A stretch of DNA of 64,000 nt. Origin: Gnetum montanum. Lineage: Eukaryota > Streptophyta > Gnetopsida > Gnetales > Gnetaceae. This document shows positions 21,036 through 33,676 of the stretch, in pieces. Below the pieces are notes generated by a model. It did no database searches and was not told where the DNA came from. It was given only the letters and a program-made list of their open reading frames with translations. Where the stretch lies: positions 67,760 to 131,759 of the forward strand of contig MNCI01011846.1 in assembly GCA_015680685.1 (NCBI GenBank), read 5' to 3'. Both the position numbers and the translations under genes were made by a program. How positions within the stretch are numbered: position 1 is the first letter of the stretch; every line of letters begins with the position of its first letter.

Positions 21036-22663
21036 ATGATATATATATACCCATGCTTGAAGGTTCTCCTCTAATGGGATTAGCATTACCTTTAGGATTG
21101 GAAAGACATCTTACCCATGCATGAAGGAATCCCTCTAACCAAAGGCCAAGAGTCTTCAAACTTAATATTTTAATTAAATAATTAACTAATTAACTACTTC
21201 CTTGTTTTTTCTTAATGAGTGATGATGTTTTCATATGGTTGTAGTTGGTCTAATGGTGGTATGTTTGGAATGATACAATGTCATGTCATTGGCAACATAT
21301 GGACTTTGTTCGAAACTTGGACAAATATGTATGATGATCATTTTAATCAAAATTGACACAAGAACCTATTATAGACATGGTAAGGTACATCACATCTTGA
21401 TCTCTACAATCCCTTCTCATTTCATTATTTACCTCACTGCTGTACATAATTATATACATAATGGTTTTGTATAGTACAGTGTAGGATCCTAAACAAGGTG
21501 GTTATGTTGTTTGGAACAAACACATGAGTTGCATTTAACTTTTATGATGTTCACAAACATCTATAGGAGTAATTATGTAATGACATTATGAGTAAGAGCT
21601 TACTTTAGAGAGGATCCACTTGCATGAATTTTGTTAATCATGGCTTTGAACTAACCTCCTTTAAGGACACCATGGATAACTTATCTAAATTTATTCATGA
21701 TTTTGGATCTACTTCTTATCAAGTTCAATTAATTTTTAATCATTTTATATTAGAAATTTCTCGAAATTCAATTTTTCTTGGCCATTTTGGAACCTCATGA
21801 TTTTTAATATTTTAGTGCACTTGTAATATCTTATTAACCAAACCTTTGGTTTTAGTTGTGTAAAAACTTGTGAGCTCTTAGAGTTGAGCTCATTTGTCAT
21901 GAGGGCTAAGGATTTGATATTTGAAAATTTTTCTAACACCCCATTTTCAAACATTAATATAAGTGATAGTTAAAATAATTGATCAAAATAACTTAAGAAC
22001 TTGATAATTTTAGTTAATTCAAAGACTTAGAAATATTATTTTGTAATTACCTTAAGTATAATTACTAAAATTTTTAAGTTTTGAGATAACCAAAGATCCT
22101 AAAAGGGTTTAAACACAAAGGGAAAATTTCCAAAACTAATGTTGATTCTTTGGTGATTGTAGATGATGCCAAAATAAGTCTTGAAGTTTGGAGGTCTTTT
22201 GTAATGTAAGGAAAAGAGGCCAAGAGGAGAATAGAGGAGGACATGCTTGTAGACAAGTAGAAAATACAATAATTAAAGCTCAACATCACATGTTTGCTAC
22301 CTAGAAATCCATGGGTTGATGAGAAGAAATATTAATACACCCTTCAAAAATTTTGCATAAAGTTGAAGCACCAACATAACAACCAAGGTTTGAAGAACTT
22401 TCACCATTAGGGAAAACATGGAGATTCATCATTAGCATATTGCTTAAAGATTTTTGCAATTTTATAAAATTTGATATTTGTCTCGTCTTTTCATCATTTT
22501 ACAATACATCCACTCAAATACATTTTTATAATGTAGAACTTAATAATAATCAAATAGTTTTTAGTTGAGCAGTTAGTTAGTTAGTAACCCCATAATTTTA
22601 TAAACAAACTTTGCCTCAATTTTGTATAACTTAAGAATGAGTTTTAAGTTAGTCATGAGGGTA
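21036..22663 (+). other. Distal part of element P: spacer, ORF3 stub, polypurine tract
   Basis: From about 21045 the sequence matches the spacer of C from about 28110, including TGAGTGATGATGTTTTCATA near 21220. The ORF3 start region (GATGATGCCAAAATAAG) is at about 22158, but ORF3 homology fades after about 22300. Most of ORF3 is therefore deleted. The end is AGTCATGAGGGTA (22651-22663), the polypurine tract. I found no dyad-TATA module in this copy. Confidence 0.62.
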
Positions 22664-22780
22664 TGATGAATAATAAAAGCATAAGTCATAAGGGCTTAGT
22701 CAATGTTGATGCATAGATGTAGCTTCATTGATGAAGCTTTGTTAATTAAATCTCGGTTACATCATTTGTTTAAGAAATGA
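22664..22780 (+). repeat. 3' LTR fragment of element P
   Basis: It begins TGATGAATAATAAAAGC directly after the polypurine tract, like the LTR of Q (TGGTGAATAATAAATC). CAATGTTGATGC/AGCTTCATTGATGAAGCT dyads follow. LTR similarity ends after roughly 115 bp, where gag of element C begins. Confidence 0.7.
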
Positions 22781-22784
22781 GAGT

Positions 22785-23960
22785 TAATTGGATTCAAAGA
22801 CTGATTGATCAGGTGATAAAGAAGAAAGGAGAACTTTCAAAAAGAGAGAGTGCCAATGAGTATAGCAAAGATATTTCTCTCCACAAAGATAAGGTATGTC
22901 TCTATAAACTAGAAGAGGAAGAACTATTAGAAGAAGTGGTATAGAGAGAAACCTTGCTAATTTAGAAAGCAGTTGTTAAAATTTTAGCTAAGATTGATAA
23001 AATGTAGGACTCAATTGATGAGAGGCTTCCAAATAGCATTGAAAATTATGAAGGAAAAAGCATAGCAATCTAGAGTTAGAGATAAGAATAAAAGAAAGAA
23101 GAAAGATGTAAGGAAGGACTTCAACCAACAAGAGGGACAATAAACTGTAGTGGATGAGGTTGTAGACTATGATTTAAAGGATGAAGGATGTGATGTGTAC
23201 AAATATGAGAATCCCAAGGAATGTTATCTACTTCTATCACACCTTTAAAAGTCTGCAATTTATGCCTTAAATCCAAAATTCATTAAGAAGTAAGCACCTA
23301 GGATGTTGCCTTATCCTCAAGATAACTACAAGGAATCCAATCAACCACAACAATACTATCCAAGTGGGGCTACACCTCAATATTAGGAGTATTATCAGTA
23401 GTGGAAAAAGCCATAGTCTTGAAGAATGCCACCACCAATTTAGTAGTATCCCTACAAGTAGCCAAATTTTTACAATTATTATGTCTAATAACCTATACCT
23501 TCAAGTGGCTCTACCACTCATGTCTCTGCTCTTCACTACTATACCCTTGAGTACCACAAACCTACTACTCCATGGATCAAATATCCTTTATATCCTCCTT
23601 ATTCTTATCAACACTTTATCAACACTCTTAACCATATACTTTGAATCCATTGCCACCTTCTCCACTCATGCAAAGGGAAATACCTTCACATTTGCAATAA
23701 CGAAATGCTACTAGAGCTATAAACATATAAGTAGATGATAAATCAACTCATTCCAAGTTCAAGCCTTAGAAATATCCACTCTTCAAACCTGTTCATCCAA
23801 ACCTACATCAGCATCCATGGTTGTGAATCCCACACCTAAAAGCTCTCAAATATATCATGAAGAATCTTCAAAATAAAGTGCAACTAACATACAAACTATT
23901 ATGTTAACCCATGCAATAAATGATTAGGCTAATATAGGTAACCTTTCTAGGAAGAGAATT
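22785..23960 (+). pseudogene. gag: gag C-terminal part of element C
   Basis: It begins in the block preceding KKKGELSKRESANEYSK. It continues with the LAKIDKM..DSIDERL region, a charged stretch, and the decayed knuckle DVYKYENPKECYLLLSHL near 23195, where the second Cys and the His are lost. It ends with a Pro/Tyr/Gln-rich linker to about 23900. There are frequent stops. Confidence 0.7.
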
Positions 23961-24340
23961 GATCTAGGAAGTCCCTTGATTACCTACAAATTGTAGAAAA
24001 TGCTCCTTGTTAGGCTTTACTAGACTTAGTTTCCAAAGTTAACTGTATCTCACAAGAAACGTATAAATGTTGGAACCTACCTCCTTTGAAGAAATGTAAT
24101 ATCATATTAGAGCTTGTTGATCAATTTATCACCATTCCATTGGAACTAGTGAAAGACATTGTAACCATCATCAATAGATGTTCATACCCTATTGATTTCT
24201 TGGTGATTAATGTTGACAATTAAAAGGAAGAATCTTCCATCATTATGAGAAGGGCTTAGCTAAGCATAATTAATGCCAAACTTAGGATCAAAAGCCTATT
24301 CTTGAAAATTTTTAAGGAGAATGAACATGGAGTTATGAAG
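23960..24340 (+). pseudogene. Protease of element C
   Basis: ALLDLVSKVNCIS is followed by TYKCWNLPPLKKCNIILELV and then LELVKDIVTIINRCSYPIDF. This is homologous to the protease of B across the whole domain, but the active-site DSG reads DLV. The reading frame is broken by stops. Confidence 0.7.
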
Positions 24341-24639
24341 AAGAAACATGTTCCATGCATCATACACTAATATATGGTGGAACTGCATGTGAAAAAGTAG
24401 GAAATTAGATATATAACTATCACATCATGTAGATTGTGTGCAGAATTAGTGAGTGTGCAAAAGTGTTTGGATGTAGCATCCACCAAAAAGGAGGACATCT
24501 AGTGGCTATTTATAGATGAAAGCTACGGTTCCACTATGTACATAAAACCTCAAGAAGCCTTCAAAAGTGCATATGTTGATGAATTAGATGAAATAGCATA
24601 TTTAAGTTGTTAACTTTTCCATGTAGAAGGCCATTAAGA

Positions 24640-25600
24640 AGTAGAAATGGATGGGGAAAAGTTAGAAATTCTTAAGATAATTGAACCAGAGCCCATTGAA
24701 GTTAAAAAAATGTTAAAATTTCTTGAATATGTCTTCATGAAGAATGGTAAACTAATAATTGTAAATACCTAGATTACATGGGAATAAAAATGGAAGTTAC
24801 TAGTGGTTGTAAACAAATGGTCAAAAATCTTTACCTAGTTATATGATGAAATGACATGGATTGATCCTTACATATGATGATAGCATAGAATCTACACTAA
24901 TCTAACCATCAAGCCTAAACAATAGCCATAATGAAGACTAAAGACAAAATTGAAGCAAGTTTTCAAAAAGAAGGCTAAGAAGATTTTAAAAGATAAATTC
25001 ATCTATTCTATTGCAAACATTAAGTGGATATGCCTACTCATTATTGTGCCAAAGGAGAATGTACAATGGAGAATCTAAATTAAATTTAAGATATTAAACA
25101 TGGAAACCTTCAAAGTTCATTTCCTGATGCCATTTATAAACTAGATGTTGGATACTATTGTAACCCATAAGTATTATAGCTTCATGGATAGTTATAGTGA
25201 CTATAACCAAATTTAGATAGCCCTAGAAGATTAGGCCAAAAATACATGTATATGTTCATGAAAGACCTTTACCTATAAGAATATGTCCCTTGGCCTATGT
25301 AATGCTCTTGCGACATTCCAATGTCTTATTCTTAATATCTTACAACAATAAATCGAAAATGGTATGGAAGTCTTCATAAATGTCTTCTCCACCTACAAGT
25401 TTGATTTTGAGTAGGCATTGGATCATTTGAAGTAGGTATTAAAGTAATGTGTAAAAATCAATCTTAAGTTCAGTTGATAAAAAAGACAATTGATGGTCTA
25501 GAAGAGCATTATTCTTGAAAACTGGGCATTGGAGAAAGGGATAGAGGTGGACATTAGAAAGATAAGAACAATCTAATCATACAGAAATCAAAAATATTAA
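24640..25600 (+). pseudogene. Reverse transcriptase of element C
   Basis: The linker (ETEPIEVKKMLKFLEYVF, about 24690-24740) leads to RT blocks: FLMPFINxMLDTIVTHKYYS near 25120, FMDSYSDYNQ, a degraded YKNMSLGLCNALATFQCLIL near 25280, and MEVFINVFS where FMDD is expected. Catalytic aspartates are lost and stops are dense. Domain order and homology make the identification secure; activity is impossible. Confidence 0.75.
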
Positions 25601-26330
25601 AGGATATTAGATCCTTCCTTGGTAATAGATGCTATTATTGAAGATTCATTGAAAACGTTTTCAAAATTGCTAAACCACTAGTGAAGCTAATGAAAAAGGA
25701 TGTAATGTTCTAATGGACTAAGACATTAGATCATATATTCAAGGTCTTGAAACTAAGGTTTTTGGAAACTCAAATTCTACAAATTCATGATTGGTTCAAG
25801 TCATTCCACATCATGATCAATGCATACAACTTTTCCTTGGAAACTATACTTATATGTCTAGATAACCAAAAATGTCTATATTACATTCATTGTGTAAGCA
25901 AGAGTATTAAAAGTGCATAGCTGAATTACACCATAAAAAAGAAGGAGCTAATGATTGTAGTGTATGCCTAGGAGAAATTTAGACACTATGTACTTGAATA
26001 CCCAGTTTTGTTGCATTGCTCATAGTGCAATATGGTTCTTAATGAATAAAGTAGTGGTTAGTTCTCATATTATATGATGGCTAGTTATTTTGTAAGAGTT
26101 TGATATTACAATGATTGATAGAAAAGGAACAAAGAATGTTGTATTTGATCACTTGTCTTAGTTGCGATAGGACAACAAGACTAATGAAGGGAAATTTTTT
26201 GACCAATTTTCCAATAAGTTATTATTCTTAAAGGAAACAATGGTAACATCTAGTGTAGTTAAGCCATGGTATATCAGTTATCTAACTAATTTGATCAAGT
26301 AGAAAATATCTACTATATGGGATAGTTTTA
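25600..26330 (+). pseudogene. RNase H and connection region of element C
   Basis: The stretch matches, in order, the RT connection domain (SFLGNRCYY.RFIENVFKIA near 25615-25670), HIMINAYNFSLE near 25810, LNYTIKKKELMIVVYA near 25920, and the region leading to VVFDHLS near 26140. It is heavily mutated and carries several stops. Confidence 0.65.
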
Positions 26331-27500
26331 GGAAATAATAATTCCTACACTTGGTCAAAAACTATATGGAGATAGAGGGCAATCTTTATAAAATTTACAT
26401 AGATGGTTTAGTACGATGATGTGTCCTAGAGAAAGATTAGTTCAGAATTTTTTAAGCTACTCATAAGGGGTCTTGTGGAGGCCACTATGTGGGGAGAAGA
26501 ATGACCATAAAAATCCTTATGGTAGGATACTTTTGACTAATCATCTTTAGAGATGCCCATTTGTTTATCAATTCATGCAAAATATACTAATGTGATATTA
26601 GGATGAGTGTAATTCTTGAAGATCCTCAATAATTAATCCAACCATTGGAGATACATGACTTATGAGAGAATTTTATGGGTTCCATCACATCAATATCTAA
26701 TGAATTATCTGACATCATCATTACTATAGATTATTTCACAAAGTGGGTAGAAGCCACAGTAGTAAAAAATTGTACCATAACAACGATGACACATTTTTTA
26801 ATGCAAGAGATGGTAAATAGGTTTGGTGTATCTAGAATAATGATATCCACTTTACACATGCTACTTTCAAAAATATAATGAAATGTTTGAGCATGAAACA
26901 TAAACTTACTACACCTTACCATTTCCAAGCCAATGCTTAAGTTGAAGTAACCTATAAATAGATCACACGAATCCTTACTAAGAAAATTAGTATTTATAGG
27001 AGAGATTGAAGCACAAAACTCAATGATACCCTATGGACCTACCACTCCACCAAGAAACTTTCTATAGGCTACTTCACTTATGAACTAGTGTACAATGAGC
27101 TATCAAAACTTCCTATTCAAACCAAGCTATGTATAATAAACATAGCTTCTGAGCATGACCTCAACATTATCTTGGCACAGAAAGAATGACTCATAAATCT
27201 TAATGTGCTAGATGAAAATTGAAGAGTAGAACTCATGATGGATGAATTTCACAAGGCCCACACTAAATAAAGACATCATATTAGAATTAGATAAGTAGAA
27301 TTTCAACCTAGATACAACTTCCTATTTTGTAACCCCACTTATGTACTCTAATGTAACAAATTCCAAACATTGTGGGAAGGACTGTACATAATAAATTCTA
27401 CCTTCACACCTAACACCATGAAAATATAACATCCTGATTACCTTTAGCTAATGATATTCATCAACATGCAATAGGTCAAATCATTCAAGAACTCTTAGGT
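26331..27500 (+). pseudogene. Integrase of element C
   Basis: The H2C2 region lies near 26460 (ATHKGSCGGHYVGRR). The core has ENFMGSITSISNELSDIIIT and DYFTKWVEATVVKN at 26670-26780. The C-terminal GPY module survives as LWEGLYIINSTF near 27373. The first catalytic Asp (GIDFMG in D) is preceded by a stop and replaced by Asn here. No chromodomain follows. Confidence 0.75.
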
Positions 27501-29888
27501 AGCCATATACTCCAATTAAACCTCTACCATTTCTATGGCCTATTTCATTTTACGTATCTTCACCTTCAAACTTATTCATGGAAGAGATATTCATTCAAAT
27601 TAATCACTTGTGGGGACTAATATTTCACATTTTTATTTTACAACATTCTTATGAGTTTTCATTTTCTTGGAGTTATTTTATGGTTTATCTTCTCTGTTAG
27701 TTACTTTGTGAATTTTTGTTAATAAACATTATTGCTTTTGTGTAAAGGCCAACTTTCTTGTTTGGACTATGTTCTATGTTATTAAGATATGGGGTAAATA
27801 ATTGTGTAAAGTAATGAGACCATGTTATTTTTCTTTCTAGTCTCTATGAATAAGAGGTCCTTATCATGGAAGTAATGTGGTTCTTATCACATGAAACTAA
27901 AATTAGTACATAATCATTTTGCCTTGAAGAATGGGAGAAAGACTAAAGGGAAATGAAAATGGATGTGACATCAAGGGGATTTGTTGATTCTTTGAACTTC
28001 CTCTATGGGTTTTAATACCCCACATGGTTACACCATTATTCAAGTTTTAATTGTGATGGAAGCATGCTCTTTAATAAAAATTATTACCTTACTACACTAA
28101 TGAAATGACATGGTACCCATGTCTAAAGGTAGTCCTCTGGTGGGATAACACAATAGTTAATTAATTTTCATATGTAAAAATATTCTTGGGATATCACTAG
28201 AAAGACATGTGATTCATGCTTGAAGGTAGGCTAATTCCAAAAATCTCATGGTGCCTTGGACTACTTTCATTATGTGATTGGAAAGATGTGACCCATGCCT
28301 AAAGGCATCCTTCTTTGATACCTTAATCTAAATATTCTAATTAATTAATCTAATATGTGCTTCCTAGGATTTTTTGAGAAGTGATGGTATCTTCATGAGG
28401 TTGTGGTTGGTCTCATGGTGGTAAGTCTAGGATGATGTAATGCAATGTCACTGGGAGTGGTATGAATTTGATTTGGAACTTGGAGAGATCGATATGATGG
28501 TCATTATAACTATAATCAATACCAAAACTTATTGTGAATATGGTAAGGTACCTCACGTCTCAATATCTACTATCCTTTCCTATTCTCATTCTACCTGACT
28601 ACTACATATGATTACGGGCATGATTTTTTTATTTAATATAATGTAGGATTCCAAAAAAAATATTTGAATTGATGTGGAACATAGACTCGATTGATATTCA
28701 ATCTCTAATGTGTCCATGGATACCTTGTGAGATGGTTATACAAGAATATTTTAGGTGAGAGCTTGTTTTGGGGAGGACCTACTTATATAGGTCATAAAGA
28801 TCTAGCTCATGAACCATCTCCACATACCTAAGTCATTTAAGCATAGTGTACTTGATTGTTTCACATTAACATTTACTCAACTTGTCTCTTTTTTGTAGAA
28901 TAACACTTTGACAACCTTAAGTTTCATGATTCATGCTTCACCAATCTACTAAACCCCTCATCCATACTTATCCTCATTATCTTAATAACCTATATGCTTA
29001 TTGAATCTTCTTCTGGCTCTCATTCAACATCAAAATCATCCAGAAATTTCCAAAAAATTCAAAAAAAAATACAAAGAAAAAGAAATTAGGCTAAAATAGC
29101 CCCATTGACATTGCTAAGTTGATGTAGCTGAATATGTCGATGAAGTTGCATTGATATATCAATGTTAATGCAAGGGAAAATTACTATATATATATCAGCT
29201 ACACTTAGCTAATTTTTCATATTTCACTCATTTTTAAAAAAGAGTTTTTATCATTTTGAAGAGCATGAACCTTCCAACTGTGATATCTTATGAACAATTA
29301 TCATCATCATCATCATCCCATCCTTGTCCTAATAAAATGAGATTGGGTACATGAGTTATTTTTTTGCCATTTTTCTCTAGGAAAAGCTTGATATTTATTT
29401 ATTTGCAATTTCTTCAAATTATCTTTGACCATGTAATTACTATACATTGCATCTAGAAAATGCCCTAAGATCTATAAAATTTGAAATATAAGCTCATCCA
29501 TGAGATTTGGTAAGGTTTTAGAACTAGCTACCAACCTGATGTTAACTATGATGCTTACAAACTAAATACTTGAATTAATCTATTCAAAAACCTCTAAGCT
29601 CTTGGAGTTGAGCTTTATGTCATGGGGGTAGGATACCTATGATTTGAGACCTTTAATAACCCCCATATTTTGAATAGCTAAGGAAGTTAGTGCTACTAAA
29701 TGATTAAAATAATGAAAAATTTAGATTAAGTAGTTATCTTAGAACCTCTAGGATATTACATTGTAATCACTTAGGGATGTTAGTGTTAAAAGTTTTCAAA
29801 TCCAAGCCAATTTAAAGAACAATTACGGTCATAATGCTTAGAAATGCTAACTAAGAACTAAGAACTAATCATTTATGTGATTGTAGAT
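27501..29888 (+). other. Pol-ORF3 spacer of element C
   Basis: It contains no credible gene. Notable contents are the shared spacer core (about 28380-28800), a dyad cluster at 29100-29165 followed by a TATA-like ACTATATATATATC (29183-29196), and a short LINE-tail-like segment at 29297-29352. That segment is an ATC repeat followed by CCTTGTCCTAATAAAATGAG and GGGTACATGAG. It resembles tails common at the 3' ends of plant RTE-type LINEs and related SINEs. Confidence 0.6.
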
Positions 29889-32640
29889 GATACCAAAAAG
29901 AGTCCTAGAGGTAGGTGACCCATGATAGAAAAGGAGTAAATGTCTGAGAAGAGGATGGGAATGAGGACATGGAAAACCAAAACTTGAAATAAAAGCCACC
30001 CATGCAACTAGATCCATCAAAGAGGAGCTTGAAGTGGAATCTATCAAGCATATTTTCACTATAAAGATAGGGCAATCGAACCAGGATGAAGTGCCTAAAT
30101 TTAGGTCCAACCGAAAAGTCACTTTGATAAAGGTTTATCTAGAAAGATCAGGATAAAGGAAATTGAGAGCTTTGTCTTATAAGAGGTAAGATTTGAAACA
30201 TTCATGGAGTTTTCTTCTCAAGAGGTCTAAGATCATCTATAGGGATTACGACTATGGCCAAATATATCCACAAATGAAGAATGATACTCGATGAAGATTA
30301 AGGATATCACTAGCTCATAATCTTTGGAGATCATTATTGAGCCTTAGAACTTTTCAACATTGGCATTTAGGTCATAGAGATGTCCATCCAATTTGACTAT
30401 GAAAGTGAAAAAATGTTAATGTAATGATATTGTGGCATGAACAAGGAGTATAGTGAGATCACTTGAGCCAAGAGGATACATTTCAAGATAGTGTCATACG
30501 ATCTCAATCCAATGGTATGAGTCAACAAGATCTCATCCTTTTCAACTAGAATATGTGCAATATTTAGCAGTTGATTCCTCGTCAGCCTACCTTAACTCAT
30601 CTTCATAGAGATTGAAAAGTGCTTTGAAGAGAAAGAGAAACACGAAAAGACACTATGGTTTCCATGCTTAATCAAGAAACTCTATAAAAGAGGACAAATC
30701 ACCTACTATAGTAACAATGTATTTCAGAAGGTCATAATAATATTATGATAGAAAATGATGAAAGAGAAGCCACCATTGAGGCTTCAAGAAGAAGTAACAT
30801 CTTTGCTTGTCAAGGAGACACTAGGTGTTAGAGTAAGAATTGAAGAACTAAGGGCATTTGATCAAGTACATTGTGGGGGATCAGGAGATTATCATCTTGC
30901 AATGAGCTATTTGAATAAAGTTGTTTAAAGGATTAATCAATAGTAGAATGATCTTCCCAACCTCTTCTTCGTAAGAAGAAGTCAGGTTATAGTCTAAGTG
31001 AATCCCACCATAGAAGGAGTTGTAGTATTCTTGATATAAAATAAATGCTAGAAGTTTTGGGTAATTCTATAGTCTTTTTTGTAATGTTGGAAGAGGGGGA
31101 TGAAGCTACAATGATGATCATGCTATATAAAGTGTAAGAGATAGCTACAAATGTGGTAGTAGATTGAATTAATGAAGATTTGAAAGTTCTTGCAATACCA
31201 ATCCCAAATTTCATACTATGATAGGTATTCAAATATCTTTAGAAGCCAAATCAAGGAGAATGAGTGTAGCATAGCACAAGAAAGTGTTGGAACTAGTGAG
31301 TACTGGGCCATCAATTCTAGATGTCCTCAATATTTTAGAAGATATCTCATTTATCTAGTTAGCACTCATCGAGACAAGGGGGAAGTTAATCATTGTAGAA
31401 ATGCAACTTTAGGAGGCTACTTTACTTAATTAGTAATTAATAGCTGAAGTTGCATAATTAAAACCTCACTTATCAAACCTTGCTTTCCTTTAATCAAGCC
31501 TTATAAGGAATAAGGCCTTTAAGTAACTTAAGGTCAAATAATAGGAAGTTGAGATGGAGAAGAAGAAGGTCACCTTAGATGTGTCCTTGACAGGAGCTAT
31601 GTTGAATGGAGCAAACAAGGATCTCTCTAAAGTGCACAAAGAACACAAATAAGTAACAGAAGAAAATAGGACATTGTTTAAGATAGACCAAAAAAAAGAA
31701 AAGAAAAAAATGGAAAAATATCTTAAGCATTAGCAGGAGCAATTGATGAGAGTACATATAGATATATGAATGTTGGTAGCCAAAAACATAAAACTCTCTC
31801 TGAAGAAGATATGTATCATCCACTAGTAATTGGGAATTGAGATTGCTACATGAAAGAATGAGACCCTAAAATATGAGAGACTCAAAAATCATTACAACAA
31901 CTAACTGGGCATGCTTAAAGATGTTAATGGAAAAGAGATTTGATTAGCCAAGATGAAGATAAATCAATCCCTCTAGCAGCTTCAAAGAAATGCATAGTAG
32001 CCCATATTTGATAAGATAAATGCATATTGTTAAGTCAAAATTTGCATTACAAAGCTGTAAGTAGAGGATGTGACTGAGTATCCAGAGCTTGCCAAGCTCC
32101 AATATGCTAATTTAGCAATGCTCACTACTAGAAGGCCAATGATAGAGTTGAAAAACTAGGTGGTTAGCTCATACTTACTAAATTAGAATGAACACAAGAT
32201 CCATAGGGAAGTATGCTAAAAGTTGGAAATAGTTAACATGAAGCTTGAGGTCCTAAAAATAAGATTTAAAGATCAATAGGCCCTTGTTGGAAATCTAGTA
32301 AAGAGGATGAAAAACTTCTAGGAGTTGAATGATACAGCTAAGTCATTCAATATCGAATGAAAATAATGTGATGTTTAGTTTATTTATGTACATGAAATGT
32401 TTCCAACTCTATCATGTTCTTGGAAGCTACCTACAACAACCTATCTAAGTAAATTGACTTCGATAATTCATGATCCTAGAACAAATGAGAAGAAAATGAG
32501 GGTCCTAATTAATACATTTCAACTAAAAGAAACAATAGGAGCAATGACAAGGTAGCCATAGTCATCACCAAGGCACAAGGAGCCATCACATGAGCCATAG
32601 TGGCCACCATCATGTAGTACTATATGAGACATAAACCTTG
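29889..32640 (+). pseudogene. ORF3 of element C
   Basis: It opens with ATGATACCAAAAAGAG (compare ATGACACCAAAGG in B), then an acidic stretch with SIKEELEVESIKH. It continues colinearly with ORF3 of B and Q for about 2.7 kb up to the 3' noncoding region before the polypurine tract. Stops are frequent throughout. Conservation of the same ORF in B, C, Q and F shows it was a standing gene of the family, not a chance capture by one copy. Confidence 0.62.
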
Positions 32641-32850
32641 ATTAATTTTATAAGATATATACACAATTTTGTAAGGACAATGTATCCAATTTTAATAAAG
32701 ATCAATTTTGTAAAAGCATTTAAGTAAACTTTGTAATGAAACATTCTAATTAGTCATTTGAAGTTACTCAACTTACTCTCATATTTTTGCTAATAAACTA
32801 AACCCAATTTTGTTAAATCAAGAACATGTTCTCAATTAGTCATGAGGGCA

Positions 32851-33676
32851 TGAGGAGTCTTAGTTTTGTCAATTGCATCAATGTAGTAATGTTAATGTAA
32901 TAATGTTGGTACATTAGCATTGATGTGAGGTTAGCTACATAAACAAAACAATATTGATGTAAGGATAATAAATTCCTATATAAATGCATATACCCACCAC
33001 ATTTATGACCTTGTTTAGTTAATACCCTTAGCGAAAGTTTGTTAGTTTTTCACCATAACACTTAGAATAGTTAATGAGTGCCCATAGCATGGTTTGAAGT
33101 AATCTTTTGGAATCTTTATTTGAGTGCTATGTACCGAAATACAGTCAAGATTTTTTAGGTTAATGTTTACTTTTTCATGATAATTAATTACTAATTTATG
33201 ATTTAATGTATAATAGTTATGATTGCACAAGTATGATATACTTTGAGCATAAATGTGTTAACATTTAATAATTCAAATAGTGTGCGACTTGGTATGCATA
33301 GTAGTGGACACTTGGTAACCCAACAATGTGAGTGTATGTTCAAAATGTGTACAAGTGAGAACGAATACTTAATGTGTAGGCTAAACTAAACTAGATTTTC
33401 TCTTTGCACTTAGGTTAGATACTTTAGAATTTTAATATTTAAAATATTTTGATAATATTTTAACTATGACCACCACAACATTAGTATCATATGCTTGAAT
33501 CACACTTCACCATATAAATTAGCCCACACAAGCATGATTGGGAAGACAACAACTAGTGAGCTATCACCTAGCTACCTTGTTATCCACATTAATCCAATCC
33601 ACACAGTACAACCAAGTTACATGCAAATGCTTATGATATGTATGTTTAGGTGTAGGGTATACTATGTTGCTCATTG
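32851..33676 (+). repeat. 3' LTR of element C
   Basis: About 826 bp. U3 opens TGAGGAGTCTTAG after the polypurine tract. AATGTTAATG/CATTAGCATTGATG dyads (32868-32930) precede a TATA-like CCTATATAAATGC (about 32973-32985). It ends ...ATACTATGTTGCTCATTG, a decayed version of ATACCTCGCCACTCATCA. Its middle (GGGAAGACAACAACTAGTGA) resembles the solo LTR in E and LTR H, defining a sub-lineage. Confidence 0.78.

Larger units (their letters stand above)
2846..22780 (+). mobile_element. Element P: old plus-strand relative, split by element B
   Basis: P runs from a 71-bp 5' LTR remnant and decayed primer site through gag and protease to 8684. Element B interrupts it (8685-~21035). P resumes with the pol-ORF3 spacer, a stub of ORF3, a polypurine tract and the first ~115 bp of a 3' LTR (22664-~22780). 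RT, RNase H and integrase are missing: after the protease linker the sequence jumps near 8250 to the tail that follows integrase in other copies. About 230 bp of spacer is also lost at B's distal edge. Stops and frameshifts are frequent, so P is among the oldest layers. Confidence 0.8.
22785..33676 (+). mobile_element. Element C: old plus-strand copy, 5'-truncated
   Basis: It starts within gag (homologous to P from about 4525). It continues through protease, RT, RNase H, integrase, spacer and ORF3 to a polypurine tract (TTAGTCATGAGGGCA, 32836-32850) and a full 3' LTR. The 5' LTR, primer site and first two thirds of gag are missing. The join to the 3' LTR fragment of P suggests a deletion or recombination between neighbouring copies. 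Very many stops occur in every domain. Confidence 0.8.

Noticed and set aside
31575-31823. 82-residue minus-strand open frame
   Set aside because: It is antisense to ORF3 of C, with Phe/Leu runs from a poly-A-rich tract, and no counterpart in Q or B.
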